The notes under the pieces were generated by a model. That model saw only the letters and a list, made by a program, of their open reading frames with translations. It was not told where the DNA came from and did no database searches. Below, piece by piece: positions 19,166 through 29,225 of a stretch of DNA of 60,000 bases. This stretch comes from Strigamia acuminata (Eukaryota > Arthropoda > Chilopoda > Geophilomorpha > Linotaeniidae). The position numbers and the translations under genes were made by a program. Every line of letters starts with the position of its first letter. Position 1 is the first letter of the stretch. The DNA lies in contig OX442314.1 in assembly GCA_949358305.1 (NCBI GenBank), forward strand, positions 48,308,581 through 48,368,580, in the 5' to 3' direction.

Positions 19166-20137
19166 GCATTGCTGGGTCCGGAGTTCGGAACAGAGAGCTG
19201 TCTGGACTGCAAAGCAAATTTGCCATAGCTGACTATTTTTTGGGACCGGGTGGGTCCCTGCCAACTTGTCCGGACGGCGCTAGGTCTGGGCTACAGAGTA
19301 CATTTTACTATAAACATCACCGATTGACGAGAAATAGCGACAACAATAAAATTCAAGTTGGACAGGTAGAAAATATATTTTGGATGAAAGATTTGATTCT
19401 GTGGTAGAATGAAGCTCTGGAATAAATTAAATTAAATTAAATTAAATTAACCCAGTGGAATGGAAACTGAAAACACAAACGATCTTACTGCTTGATCCAC
19501 TTTGAATTTGGGTTTGACGTAAGTTTCATCCCTCTGGAATAAATTAAATTAAATTAACCCAGTGGAATGGAAACTGAGAACACCAACGATCTCACTGCTC
19601 GACTCACTGTCAGATATTCAGTAGAAGTTGAAAGATATAAAAACGGGTAATTTGAAAAATATGGTTGATCAACTGTAACAATTTAGAAGTGAGTGAAAAA
19701 TACTAGTTGTGTTTTGTACACATTGTAAACCCAATTCTATTTTTAAAGGCTTTAATTTAACTTGTCATGACTGTGTGTTTCGAGGGGAACAGCATAGGGT
19801 GGAATCTCAATCTGGAATCTGGAATCTCATGGAATCTGTTGGAATCTACATTGATTCCAATTTAACTGGCCAGGGTTTGTACGTGGAGAACTGAGTCCAA
19901 CTGAATTTACAATTTTTTTTATTCTAAAATACAAAAAAAAAAGTTTTCACCAAGATGGCGGGACACTACAGGTTTTTAACCCCCTCAGTGCACTTGACCA
20001 TTAAATTTGAAGGAAAATTATTTCCAATAATTGTAATTCTCTATGAAATTCTAGAAAATTCGCATTTTTTGGTGTCAAGGAAATATTTAACGATCTATAT
20101 TTCCTATTCATCTATTTTTCCAGGTACACAGCCTTTT
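19166..20137. repeat. intronic stretch with duplicated AAATT-repeat segment
   Basis: No gene is seen. A segment of about 80 bp occurs twice (about 19415-19502 and 19532-19610). Each copy has an AAATT microsatellite of different length followed by CCCAGTGGAATGGAAACTGA. A GGAATCT-rich run is at 19799-19850. Confidence 0.6.
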
Positions 20138-20948
20138 AGACTTCTAAACCTTGTGTTTAGAAAGTCTAATGAAACGGCTCTGTCTGTCCGTCTTCAACGT
20201 CCGGTCACGTGACCTGAATGTAATGTTTCTACTTCCTGTACGTCCGGTTTGTGTAATATCCCAAAAAAATGAATTAAAAAATTAATCAAACGATTGGAAA
20301 GTAGACTTTTCTGGTGCAGTTTTTGGTCTACTTTCCAATTATAAATATGAAATTGGCATTAAATATAGTTAAAATGGAGAAAATGCTAAACTACGGCGAA
20401 ATGTAATGGAAAACAGCGTCACCTGGCGGATCCCGTAAGCTATAATGGAAGCAGGAATGTTCGTCGCAAACCAAAAAATGCTCATTTCTATCTCGAAATG
20501 AGATTTGTAAATTTTGAAACCAGTCTCATTTGACTGGAAATCAAAATCTGCACCTGCCTGCATATTTTACTTTTCGATTTGGTCAAGAAAAAGTACCATT
20601 ACCATCCACCAAAGTTGGCGACCACATGGCAAATTTGGTGGGAAATTTTAAAAAGACTGATTTTTAAAACTCAACAATTTTAATGTTTAAATAAGATTTC
20701 CTAAGTGTAATTTGGCGCTGAAAACGATGGCGTCGTTAGTTTTTTAATTAAATGTAGTTAAAAGGAAGAAAACAGCAAATTACGGCAAAATAATAAGTAA
20801 GCCGGAGCGCCACCTGGCGGAAGCCGTGACCGAAACGTAATGTAATGTAATGTAAATGGACAACTGGGTGGAAAATTTCAAAAAAAAAATATTTTAAAAA
20901 AACTAACTGAAATGATCGAAGAAAAGTGTAGAAGGGGTTTAGAAGTCT
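20138..20948. mobile_element. candidate MITE or repeat with 13-bp inverted ends
   Basis: AGACTTCTAAACC at 20138-20150 is matched in inverse at 20936-20948. Inside is a direct repeat pair (about 20359-20434 and 20742-20830), each copy with TTAAAT.TAGTTAAAA and a CACCTGGCGGA box. No target duplication is clear. The ends could be coincidental. Confidence 0.35.
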
Positions 20949-22323
20949 CATATGTAATGCTTCCCTGCATTACAAATGTTTACTTGTTTTCTTTACATTT
21001 TTTACAAGGTTTTTTCTGCAACTTATCTACCACGTAAAAACAGAATTAGGTCTACTGTATTTGTTTCTACCTGTTTTATGCTTTCTGCAGACTCCAAACA
21101 CTGTTGAAACACATGTGCTGTTGAACTACAAACAAATCTTGTAAGTGAAAAGCAATCCTACAATCAATCTACAGCATATTGTTGTGTAACAATAACAATA
21201 GAAAAACGTGGTCAAGGGCTTTGCAAAATTAAAAAAAAGTAGACTAAAATGAAATCAGGATTTGATTTACAGAATACTCTGTTTACTAATAAATCTGTAA
21301 ATTTATGGTGGTGTTTATCAGTAGTGTGTAAAACCACTGAACAACATAAAGCAAATATTTATCAATATATTAATCGTGAGGAGTCTCTGTGTATGTGTTT
21401 GTGTCTGTCTGACCTCGATCTCCTCTGAAACCAGTGGACAGATTTCGAATTTAAAAAGTGCAATGGACAACTCTCGATACCAAAGTTGGCCTAGATGCAA
21501 TTGCTCAGGAAATATTTGAGGGGATCAGACTTTTGACTCACCCTGTATTAACGCTAATACTACTTTTTGGATTAACTGCATCAAAATTAAGATTAACCTA
21601 ACCACAAGCTTACGAGCGAACCTCGCAATGCCACGATGGGAAACTTTTCTCATCGAGAGATGGCGTTTAAACATCAATGTATCAACAACATAACCCAATG
21701 TGCACTCATACAGTTCTTACTTCTCTCACCACTGACCAACACTGATACCAAACTCACAAACAAATGTCAACAACAACTCACAACGCCACTCTTGCTGGGA
21801 TGTAGTCTACGTTGCTGCCTAGCACTACACATTTTTTAACACGGCTCTTTTTTGATTTCATAGTTGTAACAACCTATTCCATTTTTTCCACTTTCACCCC
21901 TGCAGAAGTCTACGACAGATCATGCAAATAGAATTAGTCGTGCGCTATTTTTATACCTTTTTTAGGTGCAATAGCCAAAAGAATCGACTTGTTACACTTT
22001 TTATTTTAAAAACTAATCATGAACTAAAAACAAACTAAATGGAACTGTGACGGGTCATCGCTCTCATGGTAATCTGGGGATTGACTACCATGGGTGGGAT
22101 CGACTCTCACGTAAATAATGCATACAGGGACTCTGGATTGTTGGGTTGTTGGCTTTTAATCCTTTAAAAATAGTTTTTAAAATATATTTTTGAACCAAAT
22201 GGGCTGTTTGAATTACAATTGATATGTTAAGATGTGCGCAGGAGAATCACGAGAACCAGAGAAAATATATTGCTCGCCGTGAAACATACGGATAAAATAT
22301 ACTAGATTTTAAATTTCACTTAC
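20949..22323. other. presumed DEG/ENaC intron with a stray MITE end
   Basis: No exon can be supported. 21480-21545 is a copy of the terminal 66 bp of the mariner-type MITE at 821-17315, ending CCCTG followed by TA, with no partner end nearby. The rest is AT-rich. Confidence 0.5.
21480..21545. repeat. solitary end of the mariner-type MITE
   Basis: It matches the right tip of the MITE at 17241-17315 at most positions (GGCCTAGATGCAATTG, AGGAAATATTTG, TCAGACTTT) and ends CCCTG/TA. Confidence 0.8.
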
Positions 22324-23074
22324 ATTGGCTGCAGAAATATTACACTCTGAGGCGGCTTTCCATAATTTGAGTGGATCGTTTGCGAATTTAGTTGACGGTT
22401 GGAGTAAGTCAAAGAGCTGGAAACGACGAGCATCAATTTTCTGTTGTGTAACGAAATCCTCTTTAGCTTTTAATATTTCCTGAGTTTCTTTACAAAGGAT
22501 AACAAGTGGATGATGAATTTTTTTGTCTCTCACGAGAGTAATCGTTTTGGCGAGTGGATAATCAAAGTAGGAATTAATTGAAATGTAAATTTGGTGAATG
22601 GAGATAAAACTTAGAAATAGCAGCACGACATTTTTCAATTTATTTCTTTTGTCGGGCGTTTTCTGCTTTTCTTTTAGTACTTCTTGAATTTTATCTCGCA
22701 ACTGGCAATCTTTGCTTTTCCTTTTTTTGTACACAATTAGAAACATTTTGCAGCAGTGAACAAATATTTCGACGAGCATTAAACATGACATTCCAAAATA
22801 TAGTCCGATGTTTCCGCCGATGTCACATAGTAAATTGATTAAGTCGTAACAATGTCGTTCTTGCAATGTCCGAACGTAATTATTCACAACAGAGATTTCG
22901 ATAATAGTCTCATGCTCAGAATGAGGTGATTGATAAGAATACATGCTGAGCTGTGTCAATTTACATACACCAAGACATTTGCACTTGCGGTAAGCATAAA
23001 ACCACTCGTTTTTTTGTTTTTGTAGATAAGTGTTATTGCATTCTGGTAGGTTTCGTGCATCATGAAACGGATAT
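22324..23074 (-). CDS. DEG/ENaC channel exon: helix 2 of unit 1 fused to helix 1 of unit 2
   Basis: The exon is bounded by acceptor TTTCAG (ending 23075) and donor GTAAGT (from 22323): 751 nt, phase 2 in and phase 0 out. The first part is the cysteine-rich end of an extracellular domain (YRKCKCLGVC). It is followed by the family's helix-2 signature 'LLCDIGGNIGLYFGMSCL' and a hydrophobic run. After a basic loop (KKRKSKDCQ...EKQKTPDKRNK) a second hydrophobic helix begins ('VVLLFLSFISIHQIYISIN'). It continues 'SYFDYPLAKTI' and 'HHPLVILC', which is the helix-1 exit of the same family. So one exon ends one channel unit and starts another. Known DEG/ENaC subunits are about 500-700 residues with only two helices. 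Confidence 0.85.
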
Positions 23075-23251
23075 CTGAAATCGAAATTAATGTTTCTTCA
23101 GTGTGTTGAGTAACTATTGTGATCAAAGAAGTTAATGAACAACACTCGGCTTTAGTATATGTTAAACTAAATAAACTGCCTTACTCTTTTTACAACCCTG
23201 GTTATATACCCAGATAACCCCTAGTCGTCGTACTGACGTAACGGATGTACT

Positions 23252-23642
23252 TCATTTTAGCGATTACATTTTAGCGACACACCATTTTAGCGAACATGTC
23301 TTCGCTAAAGTGATGGTCGCTAAAACGACACTAATACTAACACTAATATTAACCTAACATATAGTTTAGGTTTAATTCCTAAGAAGGGCTAACAAGGAGG
23401 TGCTGCGCCCCCCCTTGACCCCCCGAAAACCTAACCTTACTGGTTTTTTGATGCAAACCACTTTTTTGAGCCCGCTTGTCGCAGTAAATCGTGTCGCGTC
23501 GCTAAAACGTAGCGATCGCTAAAATGTCGCGTCGCTAAAACGTGTCGACCTCTACTGAAAAATCTTCGTATTGTCGCTAAAAAGTGATTGCTAAAAGGGA
23601 CTTTTTGTGTAAAAATCGCTAAAATGAGCGTCGCTAAAATGA
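23252..23642. repeat. array of CATTTTAGCGA motifs, probable MITE in channel intron
   Basis: CATTTTAGCGA or close forms occur three times in one orientation at the left end (23253-23300). The reverse form TCGCTAAAATG recurs at the right end (to 23642), with further copies between (for example 23508-23552). The middle has CTAACCT-like and C-rich runs. This is an inverted-repeat structure with subterminal motifs. No clear target duplication was found. Confidence 0.6.
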
Positions 23643-23758
23643 CTATAACCGGAGGGAAAGGTTCTTAGTTGGCCGTACCGAGGTTTACAGTATTATTAAT
23701 TACAACGTTTAAATAAACAGCCTATCTGGATATTGTTTGATTAGAACTAAAAATGTAC

Positions 23759-23847
23759 CTGCAAGTCATATTTCTCATGAGACAATGCAGCAAACATCCT
23801 TGTAAATTGTCATCGCAAGGATTTTGTTTAGTGTTGATGAAGTGATA
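23759..23847 (-). CDS. DEG/ENaC channel, unit 1 cysteine-rich exon
   Basis: 89 nt between acceptor TTTTTTCAG (ending 23848) and donor GTACAT (from 23758). Reading NTKQNPC and then C...C...C (GCLLHC, NMTC), it joins in phase with the next exon at 23074, where the last codon is completed. It is the unit-1 counterpart of 17754-17645. Confidence 0.82.
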
Positions 23848-23935
23848 CTGAAAAAAGATGCTACGTTAGATGCAATAATTTCAAATTTAAATTTTGGATG
23901 TCTTATTTCGTAAAGGACTTGAAAATCCTTCTTAC

Positions 23936-24043
23936 TTGTTGAACATTAACTTTACAAACATGTTTCTGATAAACATATTTTTGGTGCAGATAGAACAAAT
24001 ATCCTTTGCTATCATAGTTGATTTGTGAATGATCAATCAATAC
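23936..24043 (-). CDS. DEG/ENaC channel, unit 1 extracellular exon
   Basis: 108 nt (36 codons, phase 0 both sides) between acceptor TTTTTCAG (ending 24044) and donor GTAAGA (from 23935). It begins VLIDHSQ, resembling the 'hIhd' beta-strand stretch of DEG/ENaC extracellular domains, and has aromatic-rich LFYLHQKYVY. It lies upstream of the cysteine-rich exon in the right order. Still earlier exons are not visible: 3' of it (plus strand) the gene is interrupted by Gypsy-C and Gypsy-D. Confidence 0.75.
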
Positions 24044-24112
24044 CTGAAAAATCAGAGAACAAGTGCACCAGTTATTTAGACTGAATTGAATTTATAAACA
24101 ACATTTAACACT

Positions 24113-25852
24113 TGTGATGATTACAAATCGATAGTTATCAATGTTCACCATAGATGGCGCTGTTTAACCAACGCGCGTATTTCAAACTCGGTTAAAACTA
24201 AAAAGTGTGATAAATAATTATTTAGACACGGTGAATAAAATATAACTATTTTATTCGATATAAATTAAGTATTAATTACTTGATGATGTTGATTCTATCG
24301 AATCAATATCCACTTTACTTACCTATCGAAGGGAACCAATCGGACCCTTCCGGACCCCAACTGGGCCCATCTGGACATAGTCATATATTAGGTCCGGACT
24401 AGTGACCCACGAATCCGCCGATTCGTACGCTGATTGGCTGTCGCCAATCTAGTAGTTCTACAGAACTATATAAGCTCCAGTTTCTCACCTACTATCCCCC
24501 TGGCTTGATAACTGAACTTGTATATTGTCTGTAGTTGAATTGTTATCGTTTGATTTCATTATTCTCTATCGACACATCAGGCCACCTCAGCTCTCCACAG
24601 TTAGTATTCATTACTATTTGTTATTGCTGTTGTAGGGCTATTTCGGGAAGGCTAACTCCGGTAATAGACATGCATTCGCATGAAATGGCCCCGTAACGTT
24701 AGCCAGCTGTTCTACGGGACAGTAGGACTTCGTACGGTGGCTTAATATAACGGTCGTATACAGTACGACCTTGCTAAATGAAAATAGGTCCCTCAGCTAA
24801 CTGGCCACAGTCCGCTGCAGGATGGTTGTTGTAAACAACCCACGCAGGTTCCCGTCTTTCTATGATTGGTCCTTCCGCTCGTTAAAAGTCGGTAAAGGCC
24901 TAATGCACAGGTAACACGCCGGGTTGGTAGCCCGTGAGTAATATCTTCAGATGTTGCGATAAATAACTACCTGGATAATGGTAATCCAACGGCAGTGGCC
25001 AAATAATATTTTACCCGGTGCTCGATCATTGGATCCCGCCATCGTAAGGCATGCTGGCGGATGGAGGAGTCAAATCCTCCCGCGATGGTTCTCTCGACCG
25101 TCGTGACGGTCCCCGCCCCATCGTACCCTCCGGGTTAGTAACCCGTGAACAGGAGTTGAACAACACTGTGCTAAACAAATTACTCGGGCATTGGTAATCC
25201 TGTATTGGCAATATCTTTTAAACCCGGTAAGTCCATAGAAATGTTTACCTGGTGGTTGGTACCACCGATAGCGAACTAAAGCGTACAATTAAATACTCGG
25301 CGCCTGATCACGAGATCTTGTCGTCGTAAGGCATGCTGGCGGATGGAGTCTCAACAACTCTCGCGACGTTCTCTCAATTGTCGTGACGGTCCCCGCCCAA
25401 TTAATATTTATATAACAATTCATTTGTTGTATTATTTTAATTACTTCACTTTATTCATTTGAAACAATGGAATATTCTGCCGAATATTCCTGTTTATGCG
25501 TAGGACTCTTCGCATATTTAGATAATCGATGCTGCGGACCAAATACGTCTCCGTAGCGATATTTGTGACGATGCCGCAAGTCAGCCGTATCCCTCTGGCT
25601 TCGCCCGGATCCTCAACCAGTTGATGCCGCCCGTTTACACGCGTCAAGAACCCATTATTGTTATTATTCAGTAATAAATATGTCATGTCACACTAAAACT
25701 GTAAGTTATTTCTACTTGATCACATATTCATGTTTGTAAAGGCTCCCGTAGCTTATCTCGGTTAGGTTGTTGCTAAACTTAGCAACGTCTTGTATAAACC
25801 GAATTATCTATCTTAAATGGCTATTAAATCAGCCAAAAGTAGAATCGTCACA
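24113..25852 (+). repeat. Gypsy-C 5' LTR with CCAAT/TATA promoter and structured repeats
   Basis: Paired inverted CCAAT boxes (ATTGG 24433-24437 and CCAAT 24444-24448) precede TATATAAG (24467-24474), a clear promoter. Downstream, 24600-25400 is dense in hairpins (for example GGAGGA/TCCTCC at 25062-25080 and GACCGTC/GACGGTC at 25097-25112). A diverged module is duplicated at about 25041-25119 and 25323-25399. Confidence 0.92.
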
Positions 25853-25854
25853 AG

Positions 25855-25872
25855 TGGAGGTTCTACCGAGAT
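25855..25872 (+). promoter_or_regulatory. Gypsy-C primer binding site, tRNA-Gln type
   Basis: TGGAGGTTCTACCGAGAT follows the LTR after two bases. It is complementary to the 3' end of animal glutamine tRNA (ends ATCTCGGT.GAACCTCCA) with at most one variant position. Confidence 0.75.
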
Positions 25873-26978
25873 AAGGCTGCAAAAAATTCAAATGAATTTG
25901 GAGTTTGTGTATTATGTGTATGAGAATTCGAGTAATGTAACGTTTATGGTGATTTTTGTGTGTAAAATAAATTTCGTTTGAAATTTATAAGTGTTTAATA
26001 GATTTTATTCTGTTTTAGAACTTCTCGCAAGAAAACAAGTGTAATTCACTTTATTCCGATTTTCCGTCGTGGAAATTATGTGTTTTAACAAAACTAATAA
26101 TCTCTACAGCGTGGTCAGGCCTAAAGGCCCAACCCCGAAAATGGGAATCTTGCCCGAACTTGTTAAAGTTGGTTCCGCCCGGGTAACGTCATTTTGTCAT
26201 TGACAATCTGACAAAACCACGCGGTCGGGCCTAATTTTGAAGAGTTGACTTTTGATGGAATTCTTAAAGAATTCTATCAATTTAACAGTTGTTTTAATTT
26301 TAGAATATTCTTTTATATGTATTTTGCTTGAGACTTCAAGTTAAACCTAAATTTATTTGCCTAAATAAATTAGAAAGAAAATTGACGATTTTCGAAGGAA
26401 TTAAAATTTATATTTTATTTCAAAGTGGGTTTACCTTATTTTACAGACTTGATCTACATTAAATTGTTGGTTAAAATCGTGATCTCAAGCCATTGAAATC
26501 GAATTTTACGAATGGAATACCATTCGAATTTTAGCAAAGAAGAATTCTCGCTGTTGTGTTGCCTAGCAACCCGTGTTGTGCAGAAAAGCCGTCGATTCAA
26601 ACGAATCGGCGCGTCTTTTGAAATTACGAGTGTTAAAACTTTAAAAAATTCCATAAGGGTGATCATTCATTTATTAATAAATGCGGTGATATTTTTAAAA
26701 TATTTTGAAAAGTATCCATTTTGTTTGGTGACTACGTCATAACACTGGAATCTGTCAAGATTACGGTTCCACGAACTTGGTGATTTCCACCAATCTCAGA
26801 CGAGATTGGACTCTCGCGAGACTAGCGTTGATACTTGACCAATCAGAGGAGTGTATCAAAGTACCCATACTTCCTTTCGAACTAGTGTGACCACTGCTTC
26901 GTTTGCGATCCTCCTGAACGTTTGCAATTCATCGTTATCTCTCAGACTTAGGAAATTTTCTTAGTTTTAAGTTTAGTT
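25873..26978 (+). promoter_or_regulatory. Gypsy-C untranslated leader with X-box and stem-loop
   Basis: There are no long ORFs. GCGTGGT (about 26110) and ACCACGC (about 26217) could pair to close a large stem containing GGCCTAAAGGCC, a plausible packaging or dimerisation structure. GTTGCCTAGCAAC at 26558-26570 fits the RFX X-box consensus and is followed by a hairpin (GATTC AAAC GAATC). Confidence 0.5.
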
Positions 26979-29225
26979 ATGACTAATAACCAGCATCACA
27001 TGAACACCCGTGGTAAGGAAAGAACTTGTTTGACCGGTGGAATGAATCTATCCGGGTTTATACCTGTTCCTAATGGAACTGAAGAAGTGGAAAACCACGC
27101 GGTCCATAATGGCGTTTCAAATGAAACAGCCGGACCATCTGGAGAGAATAGGGCTCCACGTGAACCTACTCCGCCTGGAGAAGAGGAATGCATTCCTGAA
27201 GGTTCTCATTTAGGCCGAGGCGGTCTATTATTTTGTCAAGATCACGGTTTGAACCCAAACCAATTTAGATCTTTGACCGAAGTATTAGATTTTGTACACG
27301 CACCTCGTGCTACGTCGGAGCAATCCCATTCCCCAGCCAGCCAAAGATTAAATAATTTTAGTCCCACTCCTTCGACGCCTATTTCTAGATATAGAAATAA
27401 AAATGCACAACCTCCTCGTCAAGATCAGTCGAATTTGACACCAGGAGATTTTAATCGTGCTTTCCAACAACGATTACGAGCGAATAACTTCGCTCGCAAC
27501 CAACAAAGAGGATTTACAAATCCAGAGAACTTTGAGAATACGTTCAACAGAGCAAATTTGGGTCCGCCTAATATGGCCAACCCTAATCCAAGTTTTCCAA
27601 ACGGATCAAATAGTTGTCCGAATCTCGCTGGAAATTTGAACCCAAATTCAGGTGCGACAAGAGGTCCAAACCGCCGTTTTGACCCAAATTCTAGATTTGC
27701 AAACAATTCTAGTCCAGCACCTAACATGCAAAGGGGTCATCCAGTTCCTCCGAACTCGAATAACCTAAATAATCCGAACGATTTAAATAATCCTTCTACT
27801 GGAACTCCAGGAAATTCAAATAACTATTTGAATCGAGGTACGCCAGGTAATTCGAACTATCGTCCGAATTTTGGTAATCAAGAAAGTTCGCACAACCGTC
27901 CGAATTTTAACAATCGAGATAATTCTAATAATCATTCGAATTATGGAAACCGAGGCAATTCGAATAACCATTCGAACTTTGGTAACCACAGCAGGTCAAA
28001 TCAAGGAAGGTCGAATAATTTCAACCCTAATAGTGGTGGCTCAAGTCAAAATAACTCGAGTCAACCAAACAATGGCGGATCGTCAAATGACAATTCGCGC
28101 CCCCCCAGTAGCTTTGGAATGACGGCTGATGACCTCGCGTCAATTGCCACAACCATGCACAAATTAATGCAGGCTGGGAAAAGTTCCGCCATTGTACCTC
28201 AAACTAACAGTTTGAAACCCCCAGATATCCCTGTATTCTCCGGAAAGGCAGAAAAAAGCGAACGCTTTCTCAATATTGTAAAAAATGTCGCTTTCCTGCG
28301 AAACATGTCACTCGATGACATGCTTGTTAAAGGCGTGGCCGGTTATTTAACCGAGCAAGCGCATGGTTGGTTTCATGAAAGGAGAGAAGATTTCATATCT
28401 TGGGAAGTATTTGAACAGGCGTTCAAAGAACGGTTTGTAGCCACTCGACAAGAGCGGACGAACCAACTAACTAAGTTGAAACAACTGGAAACAGAAAGTC
28501 TTTACGACTTTATGCACAAATATTACCAGTTATGGATATTACAAGACAGTCTTGATGCAAAAGGGGCTGGTTGTCTTTTTATCGGGAGTGTAACTCCTGC
28601 TAATGATTTGCTTTTGCATACGCAAGGCATAGCGGATTTGCCTCTGACAGAGATTTATGCCGTTATAACAAAAAATAAAGGCTTGTACAGTCGTACAGCT
28701 AATGGAGCAAGGGAAAATATTTCCAATCCAGTTGTTTTCCCACCTCGGAAAACTGACACTCGTCCTCAGCCAAAGACAAATGTTAAATCTTTAACTTTGG
28801 ATTCACAAGAACAACTTAATATTTGTGAAGAAGAGTTACCTGAGGAGTGTGAGGCCGTTTATCTAATAAATGGAGTAGTAGATCAGACCAGACGTGGTCA
28901 ATTAGTTTGTTACCACTGTAAGAAACCAGGACACATGCGTCGAGAATGTCCAGATTTAAAACCACGTGCAAATTTCAACTCTGAAGAGTTGCAAAAACGA
29001 AGTACGCCGGATTCCCCGACTGTGGATCCTACTTCTAAACGACCTAATAATAGGTGGATAACTCAAGAAGTGTTGGATGCAACACTAGATGCTAAACTTG
29101 ATGCGAAATTAAATACTTTTGAAAATAAGTTACAAACTTCGCTGACTAACTCGTTGGCAGAAATGGTCAAGACTTTGATCAAACCCGAATCTGCTGATTC
29201 AAGTATGACTAGTTCAAAAAACTAG
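26979..29225 (+). CDS. Gypsy-C gag
   Basis: 748 residues from an ATG after a 1.1-kb leader. The N-terminal half is low complexity: about residues 220-370 are dominated by Asn, Gly, Ser and Pro with repeated NNHSN.GN units, prion-like in composition. A capsid (retrotransposon gag) domain follows (about 415-570; 'VKGVAGYLTEQAHGWFHERR', then 'FEQAFKERF'). One CCHC zinc knuckle follows (CYHCKKPGHMRREC, about 645-658). A coiled-coil-like C-terminus with repeated 'LDAKL' comes last. The frame ends TCA AAA AAC TAG, a -1 frameshift site at the stop. The length is greater than usual for gypsy gag because of the Asn-rich part. Confidence 0.9.
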   Translation: MTNNQHHMNTRGKERTCLTGGMNLSGFIPVPNGTEEVENHAVHNGVSNETAGPSGENRAPREPTPPGEEECIPEGSHLGRGGLLFCQDHGLNPNQFRSLTEVLDFVHAPRATSEQSHSPASQRLNNFSPTPSTPISRYRNKNAQPPRQDQSNLTPGDFNRAFQQRLRANNFARNQQRGFTNPENFENTFNRANLGPPNMANPNPSFPNGSNSCPNLAGNLNPNSGATRGPNRRFDPNSRFANNSSPAPNMQRGHPVPPNSNNLNNPNDLNNPSTGTPGNSNNYLNRGTPGNSNYRPNFGNQESSHNRPNFNNRDNSNNHSNYGNRGNSNNHSNFGNHSRSNQGRSNNFNPNSGGSSQNNSSQPNNGGSSNDNSRPPSSFGMTADDLASIATTMHKLMQAGKSSAIVPQTNSLKPPDIPVFSGKAEKSERFLNIVKNVAFLRNMSLDDMLVKGVAGYLTEQAHGWFHERREDFISWEVFEQAFKERFVATRQERTNQLTKLKQLETESLYDFMHKYYQLWILQDSLDAKGAGCLFIGSVTPANDLLLHTQGIADLPLTEIYAVITKNKGLYSRTANGARENISNPVVFPPRKTDTRPQPKTNVKSLTLDSQEQLNICEEELPEECEAVYLINGVVDQTRRGQLVCYHCKKPGHMRRECPDLKPRANFNSEELQKRSTPDSPTVDPTSKRPNNRWITQEVLDATLDAKLDAKLNTFENKLQTSLTNSLAEMVKTLIKPESADSSMTSSKN
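29216..29222 (+). promoter_or_regulatory. -1 ribosomal frameshift heptamer A AAA AAC (Gypsy-C)
   Basis: A AAA AAC lies in the correct phase directly before the gag stop TAG (29223-29225). Slipping back one base enters the protease-RT frame, which is open from 29222. Confidence 0.85.

Noticed and set aside
18288-19228. short open frames in GGATC-rich DNA
   Set aside because: Repeat-derived: they fall in the inverted subterminal arrays of the hAT-like MITE.
24600-25400. self-cleaving ribozyme in the Gypsy-C LTR
   Set aside because: No hammerhead core (CTGATGA with GAAA) or convincing HDV-type fold could be picked out by eye, only generic hairpins.
25026-25686. minus-strand open frames in the Gypsy-C LTR (repeated at 47473-48133)
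   Set aside because: Identical in both LTRs and overlapping hairpin-rich non-coding sequence.
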